From NCBI RefSeq assembly GCF_000067165.1, contig NC_010162.1, positions 9,431,001-9,495,000 on the forward strand: a stretch of DNA of 64,000 nucleotides, in the 5' to 3' direction. This DNA is from Sorangium cellulosum So ce56. GTDB lineage: Bacteria; Myxococcota_A; Polyangia; Polyangiales; Polyangiaceae. This document shows, one piece after another, positions 23,569 through 32,822 of this stretch; position 1 is the first letter of the stretch; each line of letters starts with the position of its first letter. The notes below the pieces were generated by a model. It saw only the letters and a program-made list of their open reading frames with translations. It was not told the DNA's origin and did no database searches. The translations under genes were made by a program, and so were the position numbers.

Positions 23569-25986
23569 ATGCCTGACAATTTCGTCGTCCAGTCAAGCGC
23601 CCTGCCCTCTTCCACCAAGCTCGTAGCTTTTCACGGCACCGAGGGCATCTCGAGGCCCTATCGCTTCGAGCTCTACCTGGTGATGACGAACGACGTCGGC
23701 CAGAGCTTCGATATGGCGGCGGCCGTGGGGCAGCCGGTGAGCATCTCCCTGGAGCGGAGCGACGGCGGCGAGCCCTTCCTTCGGAGCGGCGTTCTCGGCA
23801 GCATCGAGCTCATCAACGAGTTCGCCGGCCGGTCCGTCTTCCGGGCCACCATGGTCCCGCGCCTCGCCTTGCTCGCCATGTCGTTTCACAGCCGTGTCTT
23901 CACCGCGCAGGCCATCCCGGCGATCCTTCAAGCCGTCCTTCAGAAGGGCGGCGTCACGGACTGCTCCCTCCAGCTCCAGGGCTCCTACACCGCCGAAGAG
24001 CATGTCTGTCAGTACCGCGAGACCGACTATGCCTTCGTCGCCCGGTGGATGGAGCGCGAAGGCATCTATTATCACTTCGAGCACGGGGAGGGCGGCGAGA
24101 CGCTGGTGCTTGTCGATGACAAGTCGGCCCATCAGCCCCATGGCGGCAAGCCCATTCGTTATTACCCGCAGCCAGGCGGCGCCAACACGGCGAAGGACAC
24201 GTTCCACGCCTTCACCTGCCGGCATGACGCCATGCCCGGCACGGTCCGCCTCAAGGACTACAACTACGCCACGCCGGCCGTACCGGTCACCGGGCAGGCG
24301 TCGGTCAGCCCGAGCGGCTTCGGCGAGGTCAGCCTGTACGGCGCGCGGTTCTTCTCGTCGGGCGACGGGGCGCGGCTGGCGCGGATCAAGGCCGAGAGCC
24401 TCTCCGCGACCGGCGTCGTCTACCAGGCGATGGGCAAGGCGGCGACGGTGGTCCCCGGGTTCACCTTCGAGATCGAGGACCACCCGCGGGCCGCGTTCAA
24501 CACGAAGTACCTGACCATCGAGGTCGAGCACTGGTCCAACCAGGCCCCGGACATGCCCGAGCTCCGCGACTTCGCGACGTGGACCGAGAACTACCGCATG
24601 GAGGCCAAGGCCATCCCCGTGACGACGCAGTTCCGCGCGCCGCAGGTCACCGAGTGGCCGCGCATCTACGGCACCGAGATCGCGATCGTCGAGGGCGCGG
24701 CGGTCAGCGAGTACGCGCAGATCGACACCCATGGTCGCTACCGGATCAAGTTCCACTTCGACGAGAGCGACCTGAGCGGGGGGAAGGCGTCGACATGGGT
24801 CCGGATGCTCCAGCCCCACGGCGGCGGCATCGAGGGCTTCCACTTCCCGCTGCGCGCCGGCGTCGAGGTCATGTGCGCCTTCGAGGGGGGCGATCCCGAT
24901 AGGCCGGCCATCGTCGGCGTCGCGCCCAACGCGCTGACGCCGAGCCCGGTCACGTCGGGGAACAACACGCGGAACGTGATCCAGACGGGCGGGCGGAACC
25001 GGCTCGAGCTGGAAGACCAGGCCGGGCAAGAGCGGGTCACGCTGTCGACGCCTTATGACAACACCTACCTCCGGATGGGGGCGCCCAACGGCGGCGCGTC
25101 GTACGAAGTCAAGTCGCAGGGCCACGCTTACGTGTTCATCGGAGGCTCCTCCGAGAACATCGTGTGTGGCAACCGAACGGCGCTCACCGTCGGCATCTCC
25201 GAGAGCGTAATCGGGGGCTTCAGCTTGAGCGCCGTCGGGGGATACGCCGGGAGCTTCATCGCCGGATACTCACAGAACGTGATCTTGGGCTATCGCCACA
25301 CGACCATCCTCGGCAATGAGAAGACGATTCTCCGCGGCAACCGAAAGACGGCCATCACGAGGAACCGGTCCACGACGATCGGGGGCGACGACACGTTCAG
25401 GCTCGTGGGCGATCGCACCGCCCACATCGGCGGCGACAGCGGCCTGCGCGTCCTCGGGAGGCGCAACACCAGCATCCAAGGCCGCGACAAGAGCACTTTC
25501 TTCAACGGGCGAGAGACGACGATCTACACGTCGAGCCAGACGACGATCAACGGCACCAGCGAGGTCGATATCAACGGCACGCGACGTGCGGACGTCCGCG
25601 GTCACGCCACCAGCAACTTTTACGCAGGGCGAACGACGACGGTTCACGCGGGGGGAAGCAGGAAAACGGTCAGGGGCGGTAACATCGCCGAGGTCTTCGG
25701 CCCGGTCAAATTCACGCTCCACGGACCGAAGCAGAGCACTGTCAATGGCCCTGCCGAGAGCACCATCACCGGGCTCTACAAGACCACGATCGGGTCCCGG
25801 GTCGAGATCATCCGGGGGACAAAGACCGAGAGGATCAACGGGCTGGCATACAAATATGCCCCCAACGAGGTGAAGAAGGTGACGCGGGCAGAGCTCAACG
25901 CGAAGAACATCCACTACACATCCAACCTGTGTCGCATTCAATACCAGCTCGGCTTCCACAAGGGGCAGCTGCACCTCATCCAGTAA
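23569..25986 (+). CDS. vgrG: Type VI secretion tip protein VgrG with extended beta-helix
   Basis: An 805-residue spike protein. Residues about 1-370 are the gp27-like hub (C-Q-Y-R-E-T-D-Y-A-F-V-A-R-W-M-E-R-E-G is a family signature), about 375-490 the gp5 OB fold (H-G-R-Y-R-I-K-F-H, then G-D-P-D-R-P-A-I-V-G). From about residue 500 to 770 the sequence is a regular repeat of I-x-G and T-T-I-type steps, the pattern of a long triple-stranded beta-helix needle; it is longer than in minimal VgrGs. The last 35 residues (Q-Y-Q-L-G-F-H-K-G-Q) are different and could be an effector-loading tail. It begins the island of T6SS accessory genes on the same strand; no sheath or baseplate genes are in the window. 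Confidence 0.92.
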   Translation: MPDNFVVQSSALPSSTKLVAFHGTEGISRPYRFELYLVMTNDVGQSFDMAAAVGQPVSISLERSDGGEPFLRSGVLGSIELINEFAGRSVFRATMVPRLALLAMSFHSRVFTAQAIPAILQAVLQKGGVTDCSLQLQGSYTAEEHVCQYRETDYAFVARWMEREGIYYHFEHGEGGETLVLVDDKSAHQPHGGKPIRYYPQPGGANTAKDTFHAFTCRHDAMPGTVRLKDYNYATPAVPVTGQASVSPSGFGEVSLYGARFFSSGDGARLARIKAESLSATGVVYQAMGKAATVVPGFTFEIEDHPRAAFNTKYLTIEVEHWSNQAPDMPELRDFATWTENYRMEAKAIPVTTQFRAPQVTEWPRIYGTEIAIVEGAAVSEYAQIDTHGRYRIKFHFDESDLSGGKASTWVRMLQPHGGGIEGFHFPLRAGVEVMCAFEGGDPDRPAIVGVAPNALTPSPVTSGNNTRNVIQTGGRNRLELEDQAGQERVTLSTPYDNTYLRMGAPNGGASYEVKSQGHAYVFIGGSSENIVCGNRTALTVGISESVIGGFSLSAVGGYAGSFIAGYSQNVILGYRHTTILGNEKTILRGNRKTAITRNRSTTIGGDDTFRLVGDRTAHIGGDSGLRVLGRRNTSIQGRDKSTFFNGRETTIYTSSQTTINGTSEVDINGTRRADVRGHATSNFYAGRTTTVHAGGSRKTVRGGNIAEVFGPVKFTLHGPKQSTVNGPAESTITGLYKTTIGSRVEIIRGTKTERINGLAYKYAPNEVKKVTRAELNAKNIHYTSNLCRIQYQLGFHKGQLHLIQ

Positions 25987-26067
25987 TTCACCTGCTGCTC
26001 GCGGAGCAGGTTCGCGCCGAGCGCCGAGTCGAACGCCCCATCGAGCCCGCCCCCTGGAGTCCGTCGG

Positions 26068-28989
26068 ATGAAAATCGTCAAGCCCATGCGCCTCGGGGTG
26101 GTGCCGAGGGTCTTCATGCACCAGCGCGCCCCGCACCTGGTGGTCACCACCTTCGTCGGCTTCTCCTACGACCGGCCGGCCCGGCTGCTCTATGAGCCCA
26201 CGGTCTGGAAGATGGCCATGGAGGAGCTCGGCGAGGACGGCCTCTTCGACGAGTTCAACCCCAAGACCCGGGGCGAGCTCCTCGTCACGGGCCGCTGCTA
26301 TCCGCCGGGGCGCGTCGCCCGCCCCGCGAGCTCGGTCCGCGTCCAGCTCGGACCCATCGACAAGAGCCTCTACGTCATCGGCGACCGGACGTGGGGTCGG
26401 CTCGGCATGTCGGATCCGGCGCCCTTCACCGAGATGCCCGTCACCTGGCGAAACGCCTTTGGCGGGAAGGATTTCGCCAAGAACCCGCTGGGCAAAGGCC
26501 ACGGCGACAGGAGCGCGGCGCTCCCCAACATCGAGTCGCCCAGGCACCTCATCCACGCGCGCGGCGACTGCCCGATGCCCGCCGGCCTCGACGGCTACGA
26601 CCTGACGTGGCCCCAGCGGTTCTCCAAGATCGGCACCTACGACGCGGCGTGGCGCGACGAGTGCTTCCCTGGTCTCGCGCGGGATCTGGACCCGACGCTG
26701 TTCAACATGGCCCCGGAAGACCAGCAGATCGACGGGGTTTTCCGGGGCGACGAGGCCTTCGTCGTCGAGAACATGCACCCCGACAAGCCCCGGATCGAAG
26801 GCGCCCTCCCCGGGGTCGTAAGTCGATGCTTCGTCGTCCTCAAGGCGAGCGACGGTGTGGAGATCCACGAGCCCGCGATGAGGCTCGACACGGTGCGTCT
26901 GTTCCCGCACCGCGAGCGCGGGGTCGTCCTCTTCCGCGGCGGCATCGAGATCTCCGAGGACGACGCGGACGACGTGGTCGCCGTGCTGGTCGCCTGCGAG
27001 GCCATGGGTGCTCCCAGGCCCGCCGCGTATTACCACGATTACCTGATCCCCCGGCTTGGCCTTCCGAGCAACGATCTCCCGGAGGATCAGGACGACATGC
27101 TCATGCCCGAGCCCGAAGACCCGGAGGCGCCGCCGCTGCCCGATGACACGCTCTCCGGGCTCGCGTCGAAGCTCAGGCGAGAGGGGTTTCTGGGAGGCAC
27201 TCCGGCTCGATCCGTCGAGCGCGCGGCTGGAGCCGCGGCCGCCGAGGACGAGGCGGAGCCAGCCACGGAGGAAGACGAGAGCCCCGCGTGGTCCCAGGCG
27301 GACACGGGGGTGAACCGCGAGGCGGACCCGGAGGCGCTCGCGTTTGCAGCCTCGGCGACGGCGCCCGCCCTGGAAGACGACCCCGAGGAGGCCGAAGCGC
27401 TTCGCGCGCAGGAAGCGCTCACGGAATGGGGCAAGAAGCAGCTGCGAGACCGTGGCATCGATCCAGAGGCGCACCTCGCCCGGGAAGAGCCCTCCGGCGA
27501 CCTCGAGTCCCTCGATGATCCGGAAGAATCGGAAGAGGCCGTGGTCCGCCTTGTCGAGGGCAAGCTCGGCAGCGGGCTGACGGCGCACGGGGTCGACGTC
27601 GGCGCCTTGCTGGCGAGGGCGCGTCAGAACGACGCCGAGCGTCCGAGCGATATCAGGATGTCGGAGGTCCGCGAGCGCATGCGGCGGTCGCTGACGAGCG
27701 AGGGCTTCACGCCAGAGAAGACCGAAGAGCTGGTGTCGTCGCTGGATTGGCGAGCCTTCGAGGACGAGGCCGCCGCTGGCGAGGACCTCGACGACCCATT
27801 CCACCTCCCCGACGAGGCGCCCGAGGCTGCCCGCGCGCTGCCCGAGGACGAGGCCTGGGGGGGTGAGCCCGCGGACGGCGAGGGCTTCGCGTCGGTGGAG
27901 GATCTGGACGACAGGGCTTCGTCCTTCGCCGAGCTGGGCGAAGACGGGCCGCGGCTCGCGCACCTCCTGGCGGCCTCCGCGCCCCTCGACAGCGAAGAAT
28001 CGCTGCGACTTCGCCGCGACGTGGAGGCCGGGCACAAGGAGGGGCGGAGCTTCGCGGGGTGCGACCTCACGGGCGCCGACCTCTCTCACCTCGACCTCGC
28101 GGGGATCGACCTCGAGGGCGCCATGCTCGAGTCGGCCTTTCTCACCGGGAGCGTCCTGCGAAAGGCGAAGCTCACGGGAGCCGTCCTGGCGCGAGCCAAC
28201 CTGGAGGCCGCGGATCTCTCGGAGGCCAGGCTCGACGGAGCCAATTTCGGTTCGGCGTGCCTGCGGGACGTGAAGGCCACGGGAGGCGTCGATTTCGCCG
28301 AGGCCGTGCTCGTCAAGGCGGACCTCTGGGGAGCGGATCTGTCCGGCGCCAACCTCTCGCGCGCCGACCTCTCCGAGGCCAATTTCTGCGACACCAACCT
28401 GGAGAACGTCGTCGCGGAAGAGGCGATGTTCCAGCAGGTGGACCTCACGGGAGCGCGCCTCGTGGGCGCGCGGCTCTCGGGGTGCACCTTCAACGAGGTG
28501 AACGTGACCGAGGTCGATTTCACCGGCGTCGACCTGAGCTCCGCCACGTTCATCGCCGCCCAGGGCGACCGCGCCGTCTTCCGGAACGTGATGGCAAAGG
28601 ACCTCACGAGCGTGATGGGCTCGTCCTTCGCCGGCGCAGACTTCTCCGGCGCGACGCTCGCCGGCGCGAACCTGATGGGGACGAGCCTCGCCGGCACCGA
28701 CCTCTCCGACGCCGACCTGCGCGGCGCGCTGCTCAACGAGGCCGACTTGACGGAGGCGCGCCTCGATCGCGCGAACCTCGCCGAAGCCATGCTGACCCGC
28801 GCCAACCTCACCAGGGCGTCGCTCTACGCCGCCGACCTGAGGCAGAGCATCCTGAACAGCGCGCGCGTCGAGGGGGCCAGCTTCGAGAAAGCCAGCCTGT
28901 TCAGCGCGTGCGCCGATCGAATGGTTGGAGATGACGACACGAGCTTTGCCGGCGCCAACCTCAAGCGACTCAGGGTAATACCGGCCTAG
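26068..28989 (+). CDS. DUF2169 protein fused to pentapeptide repeats
   Basis: A 973-residue protein with three parts. Residues 1-about 320 are a DUF2169 domain (K-P-M-R-L-G-V at the start, W-R-N-A-F-G-G-K-D, N-P-L-G-K-G, the N-M-A-P-E-D-Q-Q motif), a domain found beside VgrG genes and thought to help load effectors. Residues about 340-660 are an acidic, low-complexity linker (Glu/Asp/Ala/Pro). Residues about 665-970 are pentapeptide repeats of the A-[D/N]-L-x-x form forming a right-handed quadrilateral beta-helix. The fusion suggests a very long adaptor bridging spike and cargo. It follows vgrG by 80 bases and precedes another pentapeptide protein by seven. Confidence 0.85.
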   Translation: MKIVKPMRLGVVPRVFMHQRAPHLVVTTFVGFSYDRPARLLYEPTVWKMAMEELGEDGLFDEFNPKTRGELLVTGRCYPPGRVARPASSVRVQLGPIDKSLYVIGDRTWGRLGMSDPAPFTEMPVTWRNAFGGKDFAKNPLGKGHGDRSAALPNIESPRHLIHARGDCPMPAGLDGYDLTWPQRFSKIGTYDAAWRDECFPGLARDLDPTLFNMAPEDQQIDGVFRGDEAFVVENMHPDKPRIEGALPGVVSRCFVVLKASDGVEIHEPAMRLDTVRLFPHRERGVVLFRGGIEISEDDADDVVAVLVACEAMGAPRPAAYYHDYLIPRLGLPSNDLPEDQDDMLMPEPEDPEAPPLPDDTLSGLASKLRREGFLGGTPARSVERAAGAAAAEDEAEPATEEDESPAWSQADTGVNREADPEALAFAASATAPALEDDPEEAEALRAQEALTEWGKKQLRDRGIDPEAHLAREEPSGDLESLDDPEESEEAVVRLVEGKLGSGLTAHGVDVGALLARARQNDAERPSDIRMSEVRERMRRSLTSEGFTPEKTEELVSSLDWRAFEDEAAAGEDLDDPFHLPDEAPEAARALPEDEAWGGEPADGEGFASVEDLDDRASSFAELGEDGPRLAHLLAASAPLDSEESLRLRRDVEAGHKEGRSFAGCDLTGADLSHLDLAGIDLEGAMLESAFLTGSVLRKAKLTGAVLARANLEAADLSEARLDGANFGSACLRDVKATGGVDFAEAVLVKADLWGADLSGANLSRADLSEANFCDTNLENVVAEEAMFQQVDLTGARLVGARLSGCTFNEVNVTEVDFTGVDLSSATFIAAQGDRAVFRNVMAKDLTSVMGSSFAGADFSGATLAGANLMGTSLAGTDLSDADLRGALLNEADLTEARLDRANLAEAMLTRANLTRASLYAADLRQSILNSARVEGASFEKASLFSACADRMVGDDDTSFAGANLKRLRVIPA

Positions 28990-28996
28990 AGGGAGC

Positions 28997-30088
28997 ATGG
29001 ACAGGGAAGCGCTGCGCAAGCTGATCGAGCAAGAAGAGGTCATTTCGGAGCTGGACCTGTCGGGCTTCGACCTGTCGGGGCTCGACCTCTCCGGCGGGAT
29101 CTTCGAAGATGTCCGTTTCACCAACGCCAACCTCACCGGCGTCAAGGTGCGCGAGGCGATCTTTCACCGCTGTGACCTCGCGGGAGCCAACCTGAAGGGG
29201 CTGGATTTTCACCTTGGCACGGCCATGGACTGCACGCTCGCGGGGGCCGTGCTCGCCGGCGCCTCGCTGGTTGGAGCGAGCGTCTCGGCCGTGGACCTCG
29301 AATCGGCCGATCTGACCGGAGCCGATCTCTCGTCGGCCACCATCGACCATGCCCAGCTCAAGGACGCCCGGCTGGTCCGGGCCGACCTGACCGACGGCAC
29401 CCTGTTTGGCGTCACGCTCGAGGGCACGGACTTCTCTCAGGCCAACCTGACCAGGGCCGTCCTGTTCCGTCAGGACCTGTCCCAGGCCATTCTCACGGGG
29501 ATCACCCTCGTGGAAGCGATCCTGGTCGAGGTGCGGATGGGGCCCAAGGACTTCCGGCGGATGGACCTCAGCAGAGCGCAGTTTACCAGCGCCGACCTGC
29601 GCGGCTGCGACTTTTCAGGGGCCACGCTGGCGCAATGCGGCTTCAAGGGCGCCGACTTGACCGGGGCTCGGCTGGACGGCGCCGTCGCCCAGCGGGCCGA
29701 CTTCGTCGAAGCGACCCTGATGAACGCGAGCCTCACCCAGGCCGACCTGAGCCAGGCGCTCTTCGTCGACGCGCGCGCGGGCGCCACGAACCTCTCGGGC
29801 GCGCGGCTCGAGATGAGCGTCTGGCACCGGGCGAGCTGCCCGGGTGCCCGCTTCTGCCGGGCAGACCTGAGCCACGCGGACTTCTCCCACGCCGATGTGT
29901 CGTTCGCCGACTTTTCCGACGCGACGCTGTCGCGCGCGCGGCTGCACCGCGTGACGGACAAGGGCGCGATCTGGCCGCCGAGCAAGGCGCTGGCGCACGG
30001 AGACGACCAGGAGCTCAAGGAAGCAGAAGACTGGCAGGCCAACGTCCTTGGGAGGCCTGCCGGCGGTCAACGCACCCCTCACCCATGA
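28997..30088 (+). CDS. Pentapeptide-repeat protein
   Basis: A 363-residue protein made almost wholly of pentapeptide repeats (about 65 of them), with a short N-terminal amphipathic helix (residues 1-18) and a charged C-terminal tail. The repeat is A-[D/N]-[L/F]-x-x, as in the downstream half of the preceding protein, so the two may stack or have arisen by duplication. It contains no enzymatic motif. It begins seven bases after the stop of the preceding gene, so it is in the same operon and probably part of the T6SS cargo-delivery machinery. Confidence 0.85.
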   Translation: MDREALRKLIEQEEVISELDLSGFDLSGLDLSGGIFEDVRFTNANLTGVKVREAIFHRCDLAGANLKGLDFHLGTAMDCTLAGAVLAGASLVGASVSAVDLESADLTGADLSSATIDHAQLKDARLVRADLTDGTLFGVTLEGTDFSQANLTRAVLFRQDLSQAILTGITLVEAILVEVRMGPKDFRRMDLSRAQFTSADLRGCDFSGATLAQCGFKGADLTGARLDGAVAQRADFVEATLMNASLTQADLSQALFVDARAGATNLSGARLEMSVWHRASCPGARFCRADLSHADFSHADVSFADFSDATLSRARLHRVTDKGAIWPPSKALAHGDDQELKEAEDWQANVLGRPAGGQRTPHP

Positions 30089-30095
30089 GGAAACC

Positions 30096-30746
30096 ATGCA
30101 GAGCGCAGCGAGAGCGAGACAAACCCAGCGGGAAGCCCACGCCGAACACGGCGCCGTGCTCCGCGTCGATGGCCCCGCGTACATCGTCGAGACCGAGAGC
30201 GGCGAGGTCCGCGCGAAGCGCGCGACGAGCTGCCTGCTGGAGCCCGCCGCCGGCGACCTGGTGCTCCTCACCGCCGTGAACGGCGCGCATTACATCCTCG
30301 CCGTTCTCGAGCGGGAGGAAGGCGCGCCCTCACACCTCGTCTCCGAAGGAGATCTCCAGATTCGCCTGCGGCGCGGCTCGCTGGGCATCGCGGCGCCCGA
30401 CGGTGTACACCTGGCAGCCGGCAAGGACCTCTCGATGGCCGCGTCGACCTTCCGTGTCCAGGCCAAGGAGGGGCACGTCGCGCTGGAGCTGTTCACGTTC
30501 CTCAGCAAGATGGCCCGCGGGGAGGTCGACCGGGCCAAGCTGATCGGCCGGAGCCTCGACTCGGCGCTCGAACGGCTGTCGCAGCGGGTGAAGCGCTCCT
30601 ACCGCATCGTGGAAGAGGCTGACCATGTGCGCGCCGAGCGCATCGACTATGCGGCCAAGGGCAACCTCGCCATCCACAGCGAGAACGCCAAGATCACCGC
30701 GTGCCACGTCGTGAAGATCGACGCCGATCAGATCCAGGTAGGGTGA
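30096..30746 (+). CDS. DUF3540 protein
   Basis: The ATG at 30096, preceded by GAGGA, gives 216 residues. The N-terminal half resembles an OB-like fold (V-D-G-P-A-Y-I-V-E-T, P-A-A-G-D-L-V-L-L) and the C-terminal half has the helical K-R-S-Y-R-I-V-E-E-A-D-H-V-R-A motif typical of DUF3540, a family that travels with DUF2169 and VgrG. It probably sits between spike and cargo. It lies seven bases after the pentapeptide gene. Confidence 0.8.
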   Translation: MQSAARARQTQREAHAEHGAVLRVDGPAYIVETESGEVRAKRATSCLLEPAAGDLVLLTAVNGAHYILAVLEREEGAPSHLVSEGDLQIRLRRGSLGIAAPDGVHLAAGKDLSMAASTFRVQAKEGHVALELFTFLSKMARGEVDRAKLIGRSLDSALERLSQRVKRSYRIVEEADHVRAERIDYAAKGNLAIHSENAKITACHVVKIDADQIQVG

Positions 30747-30752
30747 CCGACC

Positions 30753-31136
30753 ATGTTTGCAATCACATCGCGCGGTGGAATGGACTTTGGCATCCCGGAC
30801 GTCTGCCGTCTTCCGACGACCATCCCCGTCCCGTTTCCAAACTTTGCGGCGAAGCCCATGGGGACGTCCCCCGCGTACAAAGTGCGCATCGGGCCCGCTC
30901 CCGTCCATACGCTGGCGACGACCATTCCGCTCACGTCCGGCGACAACCCCGGGCTCCTCGGCGGCGTGATCTCCGGCCGCAACATGGGCCCCGCGAGGCG
31001 TCTCCGGTTCTCTCGCAACACGCTGTGGCAGGGAAAACCGGCGGTGGTGCTCAGCGCGAGCGGCCTCGGGAACCAGATCAACACGAACTCGACGACCATC
31101 GTCCCGAGCCAGACCAAGGTCCTGATTCTCAAGTGA
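30753..31136 (+). CDS. DUF4150 PAAR-like protein
   Basis: A 127-residue protein. G-G-M-D-F-G-I-P-D-V-C and P-T-T-I-P-V-P-F-P-N near the start, then I-P-L-T-S-G-D-N-P-G and S-G-R-N-M-G-P-A, are the markers of DUF4150, a PAAR-like family that caps the VgrG needle. Here there is no C-terminal toxin extension, so it is a stand-alone tip. Six bases separate it from the DUF3540 gene. Confidence 0.85.
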   Translation: MFAITSRGGMDFGIPDVCRLPTTIPVPFPNFAAKPMGTSPAYKVRIGPAPVHTLATTIPLTSGDNPGLLGGVISGRNMGPARRLRFSRNTLWQGKPAVVLSASGLGNQINTNSTTIVPSQTKVLILK

Positions 31137-31217
31137 CGTCCGCTCGGTCATCCGCGAGAGCCGCCCGCGAGAGCGCCCCGAGATCCCGCCCCGTTCTGAC
31201 CGCCGAGGGACACCCAC

Positions 31218-31688
31218 GTGGCCATCGATGAAACCACCCGCATCCGCCTGGGGATCATTCAGAAGAAATACGGAGATCGCCTGGCCCGGAGCACGAAAGG
31301 CGATAGCCCGCCGGACCGGCGTGAGGTTTTCATTGATGAATTCCGGCGGATCCTGGCCGACATCTTCGTTCCCACGTTCGAGGCCATCGGCCGTGAGCTC
31401 GCCTCGTCAGGACACGCTTACCGGATCGAGCAGGACGTGGGCGAGAAGACCCCGAGCATCGAGTTTCACCTCCTGCTCCGGGGCGCGCCGGCGAAGGCGA
31501 ACAACCTGATCCGCCTCTTCTACAGCGCCGAGGCCGCGGGCGACGGAGAGGTGATCGCCGAGGTCAACGTCTACCAGACCCTGACCGAGCTCACGCGGTT
31601 CCGGGTGCTGTCCCGGGTCACCCGAGAGGTCGCGGAGCAGATGTGCGTGGACGCCATCGAACACGTCTTCGCCTGCAACGCTCGCTGA
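31218..31688 (+). CDS. Unknown protein ending the T6SS accessory island
   Basis: A 156-residue protein starting at GTG 31218 with GAGGGA seven bases upstream (an out-of-frame ATG at 31228 is rejected). It is soluble, mixed alpha/beta in appearance, with no signal peptide and no catalytic motif I can name. The segment R-L-F-Y-S-A-E-A-A and the C-terminal helix V-A-E-Q-M-C-V-D-A-I-E-H-V-F are regular. As the last gene of the island it occupies the position where effectors, immunity proteins or chaperones are usual. No membrane segment or toxin fold is visible, so a chaperone or immunity role is more likely than a pore former, but this is conjecture. Confidence 0.65.
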   Translation: MAIDETTRIRLGIIQKKYGDRLARSTKGDSPPDRREVFIDEFRRILADIFVPTFEAIGRELASSGHAYRIEQDVGEKTPSIEFHLLLRGAPAKANNLIRLFYSAEAAGDGEVIAEVNVYQTLTELTRFRVLSRVTREVAEQMCVDAIEHVFACNAR

Positions 31689-31766
31689 GAGGCCTTTGTG
31701 ATGCCCGCGGCGCGGCCGCAGGCGGAGAGCGTCGCCCTCCATCCTCCAGCACGGCGACCCGGCGCT

Positions 31767-32822
31767 TCACCCTTCGCGCAGGATCCGGCGGTACGTCTCG
31801 AGGTACGCCGCCGCCGTCGCCGCCGCCGAGAAGCGCTCCTCGGCCGCGCGACGGCACGCCGCCGGGTCGAGCCGGTCGACGCTCGCCATCGCGTCGGCCA
31901 TCTCCGCAACGCCTTCCACAAGGAACCCCGTCCGGCCGTGCTCGACGATCTCGGGCAGCGCGCCGGCGCCGCGCAGCGCGATCACCGGCGTGCCCGAGGC
32001 CAGCGCCTCCAGGGCCACGAGCGAGCTGGTCTCCTGCACGAGGCTGGGGACGAGCAGGCACCGCGCCGCCGCGAGCAGGCGGCGCTTCCGGGCGAGGCCC
32101 ACCGGGCCGATGAAGCGCCGCACAGGCCCGGGCCCGCGCAGCATCGGCAGCAGGACCTCCTGGAGATACCGCGTGTGCTCCTCGTACCCGAACGCCTGGC
32201 CGGCGATGAGCAGCGGCACGCCCGCGCGGACCGAGGCCTCGACGGCGACGTGATAGCCCTTCTCCGGGCAGATCCGGCCGAGCGCGAGGGCGAAGCCGCG
32301 CTTGTGCCGCCTCGGCCGGTAGTGCTCCAGCCGGACGCCGTTCGGGATCTCGGGCAGGAGCCGCGCCCCCGGCGGACAGGCGCGCCGCTGCGTCGCGGAC
32401 ACGCAGTGGAGGAACGTCCTCGGCCGCTCGAGACAGAACACCGCAGGTGAATAGAAGCTCGGCGGGAGATGGAGGGTCGCGAGCACCGGCACGCCCGGCT
32501 CGGGCAGATAGCGATCGAAATCGACGCCGTGCAGGTGGACGAGATCGATCGGATACCTGTCCAGGGCCCGGGCCACGGCGCTCCCGTGGTGGCACAAGGC
32601 CCGCTCCCTGGCCGCCTCGTCGAGGACGGCGCCGGGCGGGGGCGCCGGCGTGGCGACCAGCGTCCCCGCGCACGCGGAGCCCTCCGGGGCGACCACGATC
32701 GACCGGTGGCCGCCGCGCGAGAGCGCCTCGTCGAGCATCGAGAGGACCTGCTCGGCGCCGCCGACGGCGTCCGGACCCACGGGCGCGAGCGGATAACCGA
32801 CGAGCAGGACCGTCAGAGGCAC
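31767..32822 (-). CDS. Glycosyltransferase family 4
   Basis: The GTG at 32822 gives 351 residues, starting P-L-T-V-L-L-V-G-Y-P and G-G-A-E-Q-V-L, the N-terminal GT4 pattern. The donor domain has A-L-G-R-I-C-P-E-K-G-Y, then E-T-S-S-L-V-A-L-E (E-x7-E) and G-T-P-V-I-A. It overlaps the PIG-L gene by ten bases and is translated with it. A 3'-terminal member of the second glycan locus. Substrate unknown. Confidence 0.85.
   Translation of the reverse strand: MPLTVLLVGYPLAPVGPDAVGGAEQVLSMLDEALSRGGHRSIVVAPEGSACAGTLVATPAPPPGAVLDEAARERALCHHGSAVARALDRYPIDLVHLHGVDFDRYLPEPGVPVLATLHLPPSFYSPAVFCLERPRTFLHCVSATQRRACPPGARLLPEIPNGVRLEHYRPRRHKRGFALALGRICPEKGYHVAVEASVRAGVPLLIAGQAFGYEEHTRYLQEVLLPMLRGPGPVRRFIGPVGLARKRRLLAAARCLLVPSLVQETSSLVALEALASGTPVIALRGAGALPEIVEHGRTGFLVEGVAEMADAMASVDRLDPAACRRAAEERFSAAATAAAYLETYRRILREG

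Noticed and set aside
25270..29145. A very long open frame on the - strand across the vgrG and DUF2169/pentapeptide genes
   Set aside because: It runs antisense to recognised genes and its sequence is a by-product of high GC and the pentapeptide codon pattern.
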